Below are positions 1 to 9,811 of a DNA stretch of 64,000 nucleotides, piece by piece (positions within the stretch are counted from its first letter, which is position 1; every line of letters starts with the position of its first letter). Below the pieces are notes generated by a model that was not told the origin of the DNA, made no database searches, and saw only the letters and a list, made by a program, of their open reading frames with translations. The stretch is from an uncultured Glaciecola sp. (GTDB taxonomy: Bacteria; Pseudomonadota; Gammaproteobacteria; Enterobacterales; Alteromonadaceae), in contig CANMCE010000007.1 of NCBI GenBank assembly GCA_947496235.1, positions 186,001-250,000 of the forward strand, read 5' to 3'. The position numbers and the translations under genes were made by a program.

Positions 1-166
1 AGGCCCTTTTGGTTGCCTCTTAAAAGATGTCAGTAGTTTTTGTCGACTGTCGCTCTACTTTGATACTAGTAGAAGCATACAAAACTATCCATTTAGAATA
101 AATAAATAATTGTTTTTGCCGATAAAACTGTTAAATCAAACAGAAGTTGCTTTGCACATATAGTTA

Positions 167-3124
167 ATGACATTAGTATCGGCCGCTCAACATGCCTTGC
201 TTTTAACGTTGCGATATTTAACGCAATGTGATTTTGTCCGACTGACGGTTGAAGGAAACAAGCTACAACGTATAGATTCTGGGGATTTAACCGACCAAAT
301 ATATGACCTGCTATCTAGTACACAGCGAGATTTCCAACCGGCGACTTTTTATCAAATACCCCAACACCATATCGAACTAAGTATTATTAACCAACATCAC
401 GCCCACATAATTGTGAGTGACCCCGACCTTCCTGCGGAAACTGGACATGACAGTCGACGACAAAAAATTGTAGTAAAGCAAAACAACCGAGATATCAATG
501 TCGATCTGGTAAGCATACAAAAACTACCACAGTGGCTGACCGATATGGCAACTCAGTCAAGTGAGGAAAACGCTTTGCAAAGTGCTTTCTTGCATCAACT
601 AGGCGCTGTTGCTACTAGTTTGTCGTTGTTCAAAGCTTATGAAAAGTTCACCCAAGATAGTTTAACCAAATTACAAAGCAGAAATGCCTTACAAAGTGCC
701 ATTGATAGCAATATCGACAAAGCTGATATGATTTTATGCATGATTCACTGTCGAGACTTTCAAGTAGTGAACCGCAAGTTTGGCCAAGCCAAAGGCGATA
801 TTGTTTTGCATGAAATTGCCACCATCATCAATCAGCAAACGCGGACACAAGACATTGCTTGCCGTTTTGGCGGCGCTTTGTTCGGCATAGCGACCCATGC
901 CAATAGCATTGATGAAGGCAAGGCCATGGCAAGTAAACTGCAGCAAGAATTACATGCCAGACCCTATTTGAAAAACGCGGTGCGTTTATCTTTTAATGTT
1001 GGCGTGGCGATCTGTAGTGCAGAAGAAATTGCCCCTGATGATTCTTCAGCTTCCAGTATTTTAATCTCTCGTGCAGAACAAGCATTAAGGGCCGCTCAAA
1101 CCTCAGATAAACCTTCTGTAGTCATGTGGGAAGCGGGTAAATTTAATCATGATGAGCAAGATTTTAATTATCTTGGCGGCATATTCACCCCAGATAACGT
1201 AACTAACTATCGCAATATGCTATTGCTTTGGGATATTTCTTCCATCATTGCCGATGAACATGAATTTTCTAAGCTTCTTATTAGCGTTATTGAGCGCCTT
1301 GCTTATACATTTGAATTTAGTTTCGCCGGGATATTATCAGAGCGTCCGGACGCAGGCCTTGAATCTGTTGTGTCAGTGGAAGATATCGATAATATCCATT
1401 ATTCAAATAATAACCAATTGCCCCTGCAGCAGGAATTACGAAGTCACTTGGCTACCGCAATTACTAACGGTCAGGTGGAAGAAAGCGAAGATAACGGCTT
1501 TAAGTATTTACTAATACCTCTTGGTACTGAAAATAAAGAATGCTTTTTTATCATAGGTCAGCATGACAAGTTAGACCTAACCCATGATTCGATTATGCTA
1601 TTTGCCGGCTTCGCGCGACAAATTGGTAAGGCGTTAAAACGTAGCCAATTAGAAGAACAGTTAAATAAGAACCTTGAGCAACAAAATGCTCGACTTGCAC
1701 AAGAGCTACAAGAATTAAAATCGGGATTACAGTCCAGTGCTTTGGTGTATCGTTCAGATGTTATGCAACATCTCATGATGCAAACTCAACGGGCGGCGCA
1801 AACAGACACAACGGTTCTGATAACAGGTGAAAGTGGCACCGGAAAAGAAAAGTTGATTCATGCGGTGCATAGTTTGAGTACTCGCGCCGACAAACCTTTG
1901 GTCATTGTGGATTGTGGATCTATTCCGGAAACTTTGATTGAATCTGAACTCTTTGGCCACATAAAAGGAGCATTTACCGGTGCTCAAAGCGAAAAAATCG
2001 GCAAAATAAAAGCCGCTGACAAAGGCATTTTAGTGTTGGATGAAATTGGCGAATTACCAATGTCTATGCAGCCAAAGCTATTACGATTTGTGCAGGAAAA
2101 ACACTACACGCCCGTTGGCAGTACCAAACAAATTAGTGTAGATGTTAAAATTGTCGCAGTAACTAACCGCAACTTGTTAGCTGAGGTTGAAAAGGGCAAC
2201 TTTCGCCAAGACCTTTACTATCGCCTAAACGTGGTCACTCTGCATAACCCGCCATTACGCCAACGCCTTGAAGATTTAGAAGTGTTATGCCAACACTTTT
2301 TAGCCAAGTTTGCGAAACAATACGATGTTGAACGTAAATATATTAGCGAAGCTACATTTAATAAAATGCGAGCATATGCTTGGCCAGGTAACGTGCGTGA
2401 ACTTGAAAACTTACTTATGCAAGCTTTTCTACTTAGCCAAAACGATGAAATTTGTTTCGATGATTTACACATAAAAATGCCATCGGAACGACAGAGTATC
2501 ACCTTAGAACATGAATCTATTGTCGATAACTCCAGATATGAGCACAAACAAGAACCTGACTACATCACTGGCTCACAAGAGAAAGACGCTCCAACATATC
2601 CGTCGACTTTATCTAACGTAAATAGAGCTTTTCAAGAGCAATTTCCGGCTAGACAACCGAGTGAAATCTTGGCACAGGGCAAAATCACTGAACAAGAATG
2701 GGTTTTCAAACTTTCTAATGCACTACAAGAATTAGTGCAAGAGGTGAACAGCTCAATCTCGTTTTATGATCTCAACATCGGTGATTTAATGGAAAACGCG
2801 CTATTTAAAGCATTACTCGCCAAGACTAAAACCAATAAAGAAATAGCGGAAAAAATGCGCATTCCCATTAGTACTGCCAGACGAAAAGCACAGCGAGCGG
2901 AAATTGTTAAGATCCCGTCAAAAACGCCCGATGCTTGGAGCGATGTGGAAGATTTACTGCAAGCCTTAGCTAACGGTCAAGTATTGGTAAAAGAACCCTT
3001 ACCGGCTTTAAAGTTAGCTTTAGTTAAAATTGTACTCAATAATACCACTGGCAATATGACGCGGGCAGCCTCACAAGTTGGGGTGAGTGAGCCCACGCTA
3101 TACAAATTAAAAAAACAACTTTAA
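167..3124 (+). CDS. Sigma54-dependent transcriptional activator with degenerate GGDEF and GAF-like N-terminus
   Basis: A 985-residue cytoplasmic regulator predicted to activate sigma54 RNA polymerase. Residues about 160-330 resemble a GGDEF domain, but the signature reads GGALF, so cyclase activity is unlikely and it may act as a sensor. Residues about 345-500 look like a GAF-type sensory region, followed by a short coiled coil. The AAA+ domain is complete: Walker A GESGTGKE near 554-561, the sigma54-contacting GAFTGA loop at 601-606 and Walker B LDEIGELP near 624-631. The C-terminus has two possible helix-turn-helix segments, one near 885-915 and a Fis-type one at the very end. No receiver domain is present, so control is probably by ligand or partner binding. 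Its stop codon overlaps that of the convergent downstream gene by 4 bp. The target genes cannot be inferred from the sequence. Confidence 0.88.
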   Translation: MTLVSAAQHALLLTLRYLTQCDFVRLTVEGNKLQRIDSGDLTDQIYDLLSSTQRDFQPATFYQIPQHHIELSIINQHHAHIIVSDPDLPAETGHDSRRQKIVVKQNNRDINVDLVSIQKLPQWLTDMATQSSEENALQSAFLHQLGAVATSLSLFKAYEKFTQDSLTKLQSRNALQSAIDSNIDKADMILCMIHCRDFQVVNRKFGQAKGDIVLHEIATIINQQTRTQDIACRFGGALFGIATHANSIDEGKAMASKLQQELHARPYLKNAVRLSFNVGVAICSAEEIAPDDSSASSILISRAEQALRAAQTSDKPSVVMWEAGKFNHDEQDFNYLGGIFTPDNVTNYRNMLLLWDISSIIADEHEFSKLLISVIERLAYTFEFSFAGILSERPDAGLESVVSVEDIDNIHYSNNNQLPLQQELRSHLATAITNGQVEESEDNGFKYLLIPLGTENKECFFIIGQHDKLDLTHDSIMLFAGFARQIGKALKRSQLEEQLNKNLEQQNARLAQELQELKSGLQSSALVYRSDVMQHLMMQTQRAAQTDTTVLITGESGTGKEKLIHAVHSLSTRADKPLVIVDCGSIPETLIESELFGHIKGAFTGAQSEKIGKIKAADKGILVLDEIGELPMSMQPKLLRFVQEKHYTPVGSTKQISVDVKIVAVTNRNLLAEVEKGNFRQDLYYRLNVVTLHNPPLRQRLEDLEVLCQHFLAKFAKQYDVERKYISEATFNKMRAYAWPGNVRELENLLMQAFLLSQNDEICFDDLHIKMPSERQSITLEHESIVDNSRYEHKQEPDYITGSQEKDAPTYPSTLSNVNRAFQEQFPARQPSEILAQGKITEQEWVFKLSNALQELVQEVNSSISFYDLNIGDLMENALFKALLAKTKTNKEIAEKMRIPISTARRKAQRAEIVKIPSKTPDAWSDVEDLLQALANGQVLVKEPLPALKLALVKIVLNNTTGNMTRAASQVGVSEPTLYKLKKQL

Positions 3125-4152
3125 TTGCTGACTAATTCTACCGACATCAAGGTATCATGGGCTGTCATATAGAGTGTTTTTTCATCCGCAGACAAGGTGC
3201 AATTGGCTGTCGCTTTACCGGTACGAATTTTCGCCAAGGCTTTACCCGTTTGATCAAATACCCAAACGCCACCTGGACCTGTTGCAAAAATATAACCTTT
3301 AGAATGCATCACCATGCCATCAGGTAAACCAGGTTCGTTTGGTTGACCGACCATTTCAGCAACATCAAAAAAGACCCGTTTGTTTACCAAATTACCCTTC
3401 TCGTTTAGATCAAACTTATACCACTTAGCATCATCGCTATCAGAGGCTGCGACAATGGCAAAACTTTCATCTGCACTTAGGATAATACCGTTTGGATAGA
3501 GTATGGATTTGTCCTCTAAAATCACTTCTCCTTCGCGAGTTAATCGATAAATACCGTCGAAGTCCAACGCCTTGTGGGGGTCTTTACGTTGTAGCTTTAA
3601 TCCATAAGGCGGATCGGTAAAATATAAATCACCATTGGAATGGAACACAGCATCGTTAGGACTATTATAGCGTTTACCTTGGTACTTTGATGTTAGCGGA
3701 ATGTAATTAGCTTTCGGGTTATCCAAGGGCGCATCCATGATTGAAATTCGTCTATCGCCGTGTTGCATAAGCACTAACTTACCATCGGCGTTTATCAACA
3801 AGCCATTGCTACCTTCGCTGGAATCATGAGGCGAAATTCCCGTTGCGCCAGAAGGCGTTAAATACTCAGTAACCCCTGTATCTTTTTGGTATTTATAAAG
3901 TTTGTTATTCGGCACATCAGAGAAAAGTAGGAAGTCTCCAGATTCAACCCAAACTGGTCCTTCAGACCAAGCATAGCCATCGCCTAAGAGGTTAATTTTG
4001 CTATCTTTTAAGATAATGTCCGCTGCGGCTTCGTCATAAATATCAATGCTTGGGCTTGATTGCGCGTGAATAAAGCTAGAAAAAAATATAAGACTGGCGC
4101 TAATACCTGATAGTACAGCGTTACCAATAGAAAAACGCGGAAGTGTAAACAT
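3121..4152 (-). CDS. SMP-30/gluconolactonase-family exported protein
   Basis: A six-bladed propeller of the SMP-30/gluconolaconase/LRE family, which usually hydrolyses sugar lactones or similar esters with a divalent metal. Family-like segments include EGPVW near the N-terminus of the mature protein, SPNDAVF followed by LYFTDPPYG in the middle, and PNGI and PDGM further on; these carry the acidic and Asn residues that normally bind the metal. The start at 4152 (MFTLPRF) gives a plausible signal peptide ending near HAQS, with a weak AAGAG ribosome site; a start at 4215 would add 21 residues before the hydrophobic stretch. It lies 96 bp downstream of the diguanylate cyclase gene on the same strand and may be co-transcribed with it. 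The substrate is unknown. Confidence 0.8.
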   Translation of the reverse strand: MFTLPRFSIGNAVLSGISASLIFFSSFIHAQSSPSIDIYDEAAADIILKDSKINLLGDGYAWSEGPVWVESGDFLLFSDVPNNKLYKYQKDTGVTEYLTPSGATGISPHDSSEGSNGLLINADGKLVLMQHGDRRISIMDAPLDNPKANYIPLTSKYQGKRYNSPNDAVFHSNGDLYFTDPPYGLKLQRKDPHKALDFDGIYRLTREGEVILEDKSILYPNGIILSADESFAIVAASDSDDAKWYKFDLNEKGNLVNKRVFFDVAEMVGQPNEPGLPDGMVMHSKGYIFATGPGGVWVFDQTGKALAKIRTGKATANCTLSADEKTLYMTAHDTLMSVELVSN

Positions 4153-4248
4153 TACTCTTTGACATCCTTGATTGAAAAGATGCCATAGAGTAGCAAAACT
4201 TATTCTGCTTGCCACTGTTATATTGGTGTGACCAGCGTAAAAAAATTG

Positions 4249-7200
4249 TTAAACCTTAAGCTGGGAACTCTTGAAAACTTCAGGCTGGTGGCGCAAAACT
4301 CTCACGTTGCCCTCAAGTATGGCTTTTTCAACGTCTGATGTCATGGTATTCATTATCGAATAAGGCACTGAATGCTCGCTCTGCAATATACCTGTCCAAG
4401 TGTTACGGCCAGCATCTTTTGACTTGTATAAAGCGTTGTCAGCTAATAAGTGTACTTGCTCCCAAGATAAGGCATCAGGAGTGAATAAACTAAATGGGAA
4501 TACTGAAAAGCCCATTGAACTCGAGACATGCATGCGCTGTGATAGGCCAATGTTGAAGCCACATTTTGCTATGCTGGATCTGACGCGTTCTGCCAAGGAA
4601 CTGACTTCATACACATCATTGATTTGACCGACAATAAGAAATTCATCACCGCCCCAACGAATGACAATATCATTCACGCGACAGACTTCTTTTAATAATT
4701 CTGCTACCTGAATAATGACCTTATCACCTGCATCGTGCCCATAGGTATCGTTTATAGGTTTGAAGCCATCTAGATCGAACATTAAAAAGAATAATCGAGT
4801 GCCAGATGTAGACGTCACCAGATCTTGTTTCAGTTCTTCGTTAAATTTCTTGCTTACCGATGCAACCAATTGAGGTAATACATCCGCTAGATAACGTCTG
4901 TTGTGCAGCCCAGTGAGTTGGTCTGTGATACTTGCACTGAGCAATTTGTCGTTCACCTGTTGCAACTCACGAGTACGCTGACTCACCTCTTCTTCCAAGG
5001 TTTCACGGTATTTCCGTTCTTTATCTGTTTTTTTCATTTGATATCGGGCGATCAACGCAATGATTAACACCAAAATACTTGCATAGACCGCATAGGCCCA
5101 AGGCGATAACCAGGGCGCTGGATGCACTACGAGTTTTATAGAATCCCCGATTTCATTCCACATTCCATCACTGTTCGAAGCGATGACCTGGAATTCATAT
5201 TCCCCTGCTGGTAAGTTGGTGTAAGTAGCGCGCCGAGTATCTAGGGGATCTACCCATTCTTGATCAAACCCTTTCAGGCGGTATCTATATTCATTATTGT
5301 CGGGTGCAACGAAATCCAAACCTACAAATTCGAAGCCGATAAGATAATCCTGATAGGTTATCTCGATTTTACCCTCATCATTTTTGAGAAAATCAGGGTG
5401 ATAAAAATCATTCAATATTTGAAATCTCGTTATAAATGTCGGCGGTATATGAGTGTTTGCCTGAATATCGCTGGGGTGAAAGGCAGTTACTCCGGTTTGA
5501 CTGCCCAGCAAAAACTTACCATTGGGCAGTTTATAATAAGAGCCTGAATTAAATTCGTTGCTAAGAAGACCTTGAGCTGTAGTGAACACCTTCATTTCAA
5601 AGGTAATGGGATTCATCTTGACCAAACCACGGTTAGTAGTGATCCATAGAAAACCTTCTGTATCTTCCAAAATGCCATAGACAACGTTGCTTGGCATTCC
5701 GTTGGCTTGACTAAAGGAGGTATATTCAAACTTAGCTCTGGCAAAATCTTTTTCTTGTAACAGATGTAGACCACCGCCTTGAGTCCCAAACCAAATATTA
5801 CCACGGCTATCTTCAAAAATGGTCCACACAGATTCTGAGTTTGATTTTTCACTGGCATTATTACCAACTTGGAAGTTAAAAGAGACCTTGGTGTCTGGAT
5901 TAAAGATACTAATTCCTTTATTCCAAGTCCCAAGCCAAAGTAATCCGTCTCTAGACTCCATGAGGGAAACTACTTTATCAGAATTGATACTCGTTGCATC
6001 TTCAGGATCGTTTGTATAGGTAACAAAATCATCGGTTTCGCGATTGTATTTACTAATACCACCGCCAAAAGTAGATAGCCATACATCGTTGTTGTGGTCT
6101 TTGATGATGCTGGTTACGCCGCCTTTTTGTAAAGCAGTCGGATCTTCTTTGTCTACATTATAATGCCAAATTTGACCTGTCTTGGGATTGTACCGACTTA
6201 ATCCAACTGCTCTGTATCCAAACCAGACTTCTTCTTCACTGTAGGTTAACAAAGACATCACTTGATTTTGACGTAGTGAATTTTCATTTTCAGGATCATG
6301 AGTTAAATGCTCAAAAGTATTGCTTTGCATATCTAGCAAACTTACACCGTCAGTGGTGGCGATAAATGCTTGATTATCTTTGTAGTGAGAGAAATAGGTT
6401 ATGTTCGGCCCAATAAGACTAATTTCTTTATTTTCGTGAACTTTGTAATGATCGAATTTTGTATGTGCGCTGTTCCATTTACTGATGCCGTTAAAAGTCC
6501 CTATCCAGAGTATTCCGGAATTATCTTGAGTGACATACCTTACTTGATCTGATGCTATGGTATGCTCTGTGCGTACGTCGTATTTTAAGAGGCTAAATTC
6601 GTTATCTTGAGTCAAGAATGCTAATCCCGAATCTGTAGCAAACCATATTACTCCGTTATTGTCTTGATACATGTGGTTGACAATGGCATTCGGAAAATCT
6701 TTTGCAGTATAAAATTCCAATTTTTCTGGCAGACCATTAAAATTCACGGTATTAAGATCTGCGTACAATACGCCCATTTTTCCAGCACCTAACCACAGGC
6801 GATTATTTGAGTCTATTAAAATGGATGTTGCTTTCAGATTACTACGCTCTTTGCCGTGGAATACAACAGGAATCTTTCTTATGCTCCCTGTAATTGGATC
6901 AAGAACGAAAATACCTCCTGGAAGACCGAACCATTTTCGACCAGAGCGATCAGTAACACTTGAATATGGAGAAAGCTGTATGGTTTTAGACTCACCATTT
7001 TCTTCATAAGTGTATTCTTTATAATGAATAAATGTACTAGTTACAGGATTATACTTATCAATGCCGCCTTCAGTTATTACCCACATGTTTCCTTCGTCAT
7101 CCCTAGAAATTTCATTAACTTCAGGGTGAGAAATAAAAGTAGCTCCTTCTCCACTAGAATATCTTCTAAACTTACTCGTCTCGACATTTAGTATCGAAAG

Positions 7201-7554
7201 CCCACCTCGGGTACCAACCCAAATATTACCACTTAGATCTTCATTAATAGACATTACCCATACATTGGATAATGATTCATTATCATTGGGATCGTACATA
7301 TATGATTTAAATTTATAGCCGTCATAGCGATTTAATCCTTCTTGAGTACCAAACCATAAAAAACCCTTAGAATCTTGAAAAATAGTGGTAATACTTTTTT
7401 GTGAGATACCTTCTTTTAAGCCTAAACGCTCAAAACGCACATTATCTGCCGCAGCAAACAATGCAGAACTGAACAACAATAAGCAGGCAACAATCAGCAG
7501 GTTTGTTCTATAACTCATAGGTTTTAAAGCTATTGGTTTAACGGATATATGCAT
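4249..7554 (-). CDS. Propeller-sensor (Reg_prop/Y_Y_Y) membrane diguanylate cyclase
   Basis: A 1101-residue inner-membrane enzyme predicted to make c-di-GMP from two GTP. An N-terminal hydrophobic stretch (about residues 17-35) exports a sensor made of many two-component-regulator propeller repeats, recognisable by recurring G-x-(I/L)-W-(F/I)-G-T blocks, followed by a Y_Y_Y domain (about 720-790). A transmembrane helix lies near 815-838, then a coiled coil, then the GGDEF domain. The catalytic motif GGDEF is intact at 968-972. The inhibitory RxxD site (RVND, 959-962) lies exactly five residues upstream, so product feedback is likely. The architecture resembles glycan-sensing regulators, but here the output is c-di-GMP. 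The start could also be the Met at 7518; neither has a strong ribosome site. It may act on the c-di-GMP-binding ATPase MshE encoded further along, which is an inference. Confidence 0.9.
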   Translation of the reverse strand: MHISVKPIALKPMSYRTNLLIVACLLLFSSALFAAADNVRFERLGLKEGISQKSITTIFQDSKGFLWFGTQEGLNRYDGYKFKSYMYDPNDNESLSNVWVMSINEDLSGNIWVGTRGGLSILNVETSKFRRYSSGEGATFISHPEVNEISRDDEGNMWVITEGGIDKYNPVTSTFIHYKEYTYEENGESKTIQLSPYSSVTDRSGRKWFGLPGGIFVLDPITGSIRKIPVVFHGKERSNLKATSILIDSNNRLWLGAGKMGVLYADLNTVNFNGLPEKLEFYTAKDFPNAIVNHMYQDNNGVIWFATDSGLAFLTQDNEFSLLKYDVRTEHTIASDQVRYVTQDNSGILWIGTFNGISKWNSAHTKFDHYKVHENKEISLIGPNITYFSHYKDNQAFIATTDGVSLLDMQSNTFEHLTHDPENENSLRQNQVMSLLTYSEEEVWFGYRAVGLSRYNPKTGQIWHYNVDKEDPTALQKGGVTSIIKDHNNDVWLSTFGGGISKYNRETDDFVTYTNDPEDATSINSDKVVSLMESRDGLLWLGTWNKGISIFNPDTKVSFNFQVGNNASEKSNSESVWTIFEDSRGNIWFGTQGGGLHLLQEKDFARAKFEYTSFSQANGMPSNVVYGILEDTEGFLWITTNRGLVKMNPITFEMKVFTTAQGLLSNEFNSGSYYKLPNGKFLLGSQTGVTAFHPSDIQANTHIPPTFITRFQILNDFYHPDFLKNDEGKIEITYQDYLIGFEFVGLDFVAPDNNEYRYRLKGFDQEWVDPLDTRRATYTNLPAGEYEFQVIASNSDGMWNEIGDSIKLVVHPAPWLSPWAYAVYASILVLIIALIARYQMKKTDKERKYRETLEEEVSQRTRELQQVNDKLLSASITDQLTGLHNRRYLADVLPQLVASVSKKFNEELKQDLVTSTSGTRLFFLMFDLDGFKPINDTYGHDAGDKVIIQVAELLKEVCRVNDIVIRWGGDEFLIVGQINDVYEVSSLAERVRSSIAKCGFNIGLSQRMHVSSSMGFSVFPFSLFTPDALSWEQVHLLADNALYKSKDAGRNTWTGILQSEHSVPYSIMNTMTSDVEKAILEGNVRVLRHQPEVFKSSQLKV

Positions 7555-7604
7555 TTTTATCGGTCACTTACCTAAATTCTTAAACTTAACTGCTATATAA
7601 AATA

Positions 7605-7637
7605 AAGCCGCTGTTGAAGGTCATTCCACAGCGGCTT
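7605..7637 (-). terminator. Rho-independent terminator of the S8 protease gene
   Basis: A perfect 10-bp inverted repeat (AAGCCGCTGT / ACAGCGGCTT) with a 13-nt loop. On the minus strand it is followed by a T-rich tract (TTTATTTTATA). It lies 28 bp beyond the S8 protease stop codon. Confidence 0.75.
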
Positions 7638-7664
7638 ATTGTTTTTAGCTAGATTAACGAATGA

Positions 7665-9518
7665 TTACTGCCAACCGTCTTCTTCCACTGGAACAACTGT
7701 ATTAGGGTCAATAGGTTCTAGTTCTTCCACTTCTGCACTTAACAGATTCATTGCTTCACCTTTGCCCCAATGAGCACCTAATAAATCTAACTCTCCACCT
7801 GACCAATGAGCACCTTGCAGATCTAGCTCAGTTAAGCTCCAATGTGCACCGAGTAAATCTAGTTCAGCACCGCCCCAATGCGCACCCAAAAGGTCCAATT
7901 CTTCGTTTGCCCAATGCGCACCTAATAGATTTAGTTGTTCAGTACCCCAGTGAGCGCCTTGTAAATCTAACGCTTCAGCCCCCCAATGAGCACCTAGTAA
8001 GTCCATTGATTCACGGTTACCCCAATGAGCACCATTTAGTAACATTGAACCATCTTGCATAGTAATTGCAAACTCGCCATCTGCATCTTTCACTACAGGA
8101 CCTAGGTAGCGTTTCTCGCCTCTTAGGTCAGCTTTGATGTCTAGACCTTTGTTGGCACAGCCTGAAGCCGAAGAGAACACTGCTTCATAAGCGTCTACTA
8201 AACCAGCTCCTTGCTCAAAGGGTGAGAAATTAAATCTACCTTCAGTTACTGAAGCTCTAGACGCTGCCATAATGCGGCATTTAACGTCGTCAGGCGAAAT
8301 GTATGGATTGCTTTGAATAATCAAGGCAGCTATACCAGACACTACAGCGGCTGCTTGTGATGTACCTGAAATTTCAAAGTAGTTGTCACCTTGGCTGCTT
8401 TCTTTCGGCTTACGATAAAAATATCTTGCGTCCATTTTCTGGGCAATTTGCGTACCAGGCGCCACTATGTCAGGTTTCACAAAACCATCAAAAGTTGGGC
8501 CTTTAGCCGAGAAACTCGCAATACGGTCATCGCTAAAATCAAACGGTGTTTCGTTATCAGCCGCCGCACCTACAGTAATAACATAAGGATTATTGCCCGG
8601 TACTGTGATGCCCATATCATCACCAGAGTTGCCTGCAGAAGCCACAACAACAATGCCTGCATCCCATAAACGCATTACAGCTTGGTTGATAGGGTCATCC
8701 CAATAACGGCTCATTGGATCAGTTCCAAGCGACATATTTACCACGCGAATAGCATAGCGATAACGGTTTTCATACACCCAATTTAACGCATCTAACACCT
8801 TTGAATAACTACTTTGACCACTTGCATTAAAAGCTTTGATAGGCAGTAAAAAAGCACCAGGTGCTATCCCGTTAAATTTGCCTGTATCACTTTGCAACGC
8901 ACTACCAATAATACTGGTTACATGAGTACCGTGGCCGTTTTTGTCGTCATTATATCGGTAGCTCTTTTTACCTGATATTGCATCGTACTTAACTGCCACT
9001 TTTTGATAACCATAAGAGTTTCTAAATATATATTGACCTTCATTGCCACCTAAATTTGCACCACTGTCAATAACGGCAACGGTTACACCATAACCGCGGT
9101 AATACATATCATGTAAGCGGTCAGCGCCTACCTGCTCGGCAATATTATTGTTGATGGAATAAGGAAGGTTTTGTTGATTTGGGTTACCCATAGTCATTAC
9201 AGTACGGTCGTCTTGGATACGAATACCCGCTGTAGATTTAATTTCAGATGCTTGCGCAGAAGTTAATGTCGCAGACACTGCATTAATGATTGGGAATTCG
9301 CGGCTGATATCGCCACCAACACTAGATACTACAGAAGCGATGTATTGCGTGTCCTTACCTTGTAAAATGTAAGATTTAGCAACTTCTTCACCACCGTCCT
9401 TTTCATGTCCCCACATAGCCGCGGCGATATTTTGAGTTTCATCTTGCTGCAAAAGCAAAACAGAAGCTCCGCCAACCATGGCTGCTGCAAAAATTGCGGT
9501 CTTTACTACATTTTTCAT
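7665..9518 (-). CDS. Secreted subtilisin-like (S8) serine protease with C-terminal GAHW repeats
   Basis: A 617-residue exported endopeptidase. An N-terminal hydrophobic segment (residues 5-23) is a signal peptide or anchor. Residues about 45-110 look like an I9-type inhibitory propeptide. The catalytic triad is complete: Asp151 (DSG), His196 (HGTH) and Ser387 (GTS), with the oxyanion Asn at 297 (AGN). Residues 493-588 are eight near-perfect repeats of GAHW at 12-residue spacing (13 between the first two), with consensus LDLLGAHWGxxE, followed by an acidic tail. This C-terminal region is not part of the S8 fold; it could be a processed extension, a metal-binding or secretion module, or a substrate-binding element. 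The gene has its own terminator and is divergent from the GspC-like gene. The protease call is firm; the role of the repeats is unknown. Confidence 0.93.
   Translation of the reverse strand: MKNVVKTAIFAAAMVGGASVLLLQQDETQNIAAAMWGHEKDGGEEVAKSYILQGKDTQYIASVVSSVGGDISREFPIINAVSATLTSAQASEIKSTAGIRIQDDRTVMTMGNPNQQNLPYSINNNIAEQVGADRLHDMYYRGYGVTVAVIDSGANLGGNEGQYIFRNSYGYQKVAVKYDAISGKKSYRYNDDKNGHGTHVTSIIGSALQSDTGKFNGIAPGAFLLPIKAFNASGQSSYSKVLDALNWVYENRYRYAIRVVNMSLGTDPMSRYWDDPINQAVMRLWDAGIVVVASAGNSGDDMGITVPGNNPYVITVGAAADNETPFDFSDDRIASFSAKGPTFDGFVKPDIVAPGTQIAQKMDARYFYRKPKESSQGDNYFEISGTSQAAAVVSGIAALIIQSNPYISPDDVKCRIMAASRASVTEGRFNFSPFEQGAGLVDAYEAVFSSASGCANKGLDIKADLRGEKRYLGPVVKDADGEFAITMQDGSMLLNGAHWGNRESMDLLGAHWGAEALDLQGAHWGTEQLNLLGAHWANEELDLLGAHWGGAELDLLGAHWSLTELDLQGAHWSGGELDLLGAHWGKGEAMNLLSAEVEELEPIDPNTVVPVEEDGWQ
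7755..8042 (-). repeat. 36-bp-period coding repeat (eight GAHW units)
   Basis: Eight tandem coding units of 36 bp (39 bp for the first) at the 3' end of the S8 protease gene, each encoding a variant of LDLLGAHWGxxE. GAHW is invariant in all eight. The codons for Gly, Ala, Leu and Asp vary between units (for example GCA, GCT and GCG for Ala), so the protein sequence appears to be kept by selection and the units are not fresh slippage copies. Confidence 0.9.
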
Positions 9519-9811
9519 AATTTAATCCAATCAACTTCAAAAAGATTTGTTCTTGCTCTCCTCTTTGCACTTAGTGTGCCAATATTGAAATATAATTTAT
9601 ATCATTGTTTTTATTATATATTTTTGATCTATCTTTCACTTTATTAAATTTTGAATAATTCGAAATTAAATTTTTTGTTCATTTTTTTATTCAAAATTCA
9701 TTTGTATGTTCATTTTTTAATTTCAATTTTTACCGTTCAAAATTTTAGTCAGGAAAATTTATAAAATTTAAAAATTTGCCGATATAGTTGACTGAATTTA
9801 AGGGAGAAAGC
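9519..9811. promoter_or_regulatory. AT-rich divergent intergenic region
   Basis: This spacer separates the divergent S8 protease and GspC-like genes and must hold both promoters. It is very AT-rich, with homopolymeric A and T tracts. The string TGTTCATTTTTT occurs at 9676 and 9707, a 31-bp spacing close to three helical turns. I could not place a single convincing -35/-10 pair. Such DNA is often curved and bound by H-NS-like proteins, which is an inference here. Confidence 0.5.

Noticed and set aside
842..960. Active diguanylate cyclase in the sigma54 activator
   Set aside because: The signature is GGALF, without the acidic catalytic residues.
7751..8062. Plus-strand reading frame and regular 36-bp repeats resembling a CRISPR array
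   Set aside because: The periodicity comes from the antisense coding repeat of the S8 protease; there are no unique spacers between constant repeats, and no cas genes nearby.
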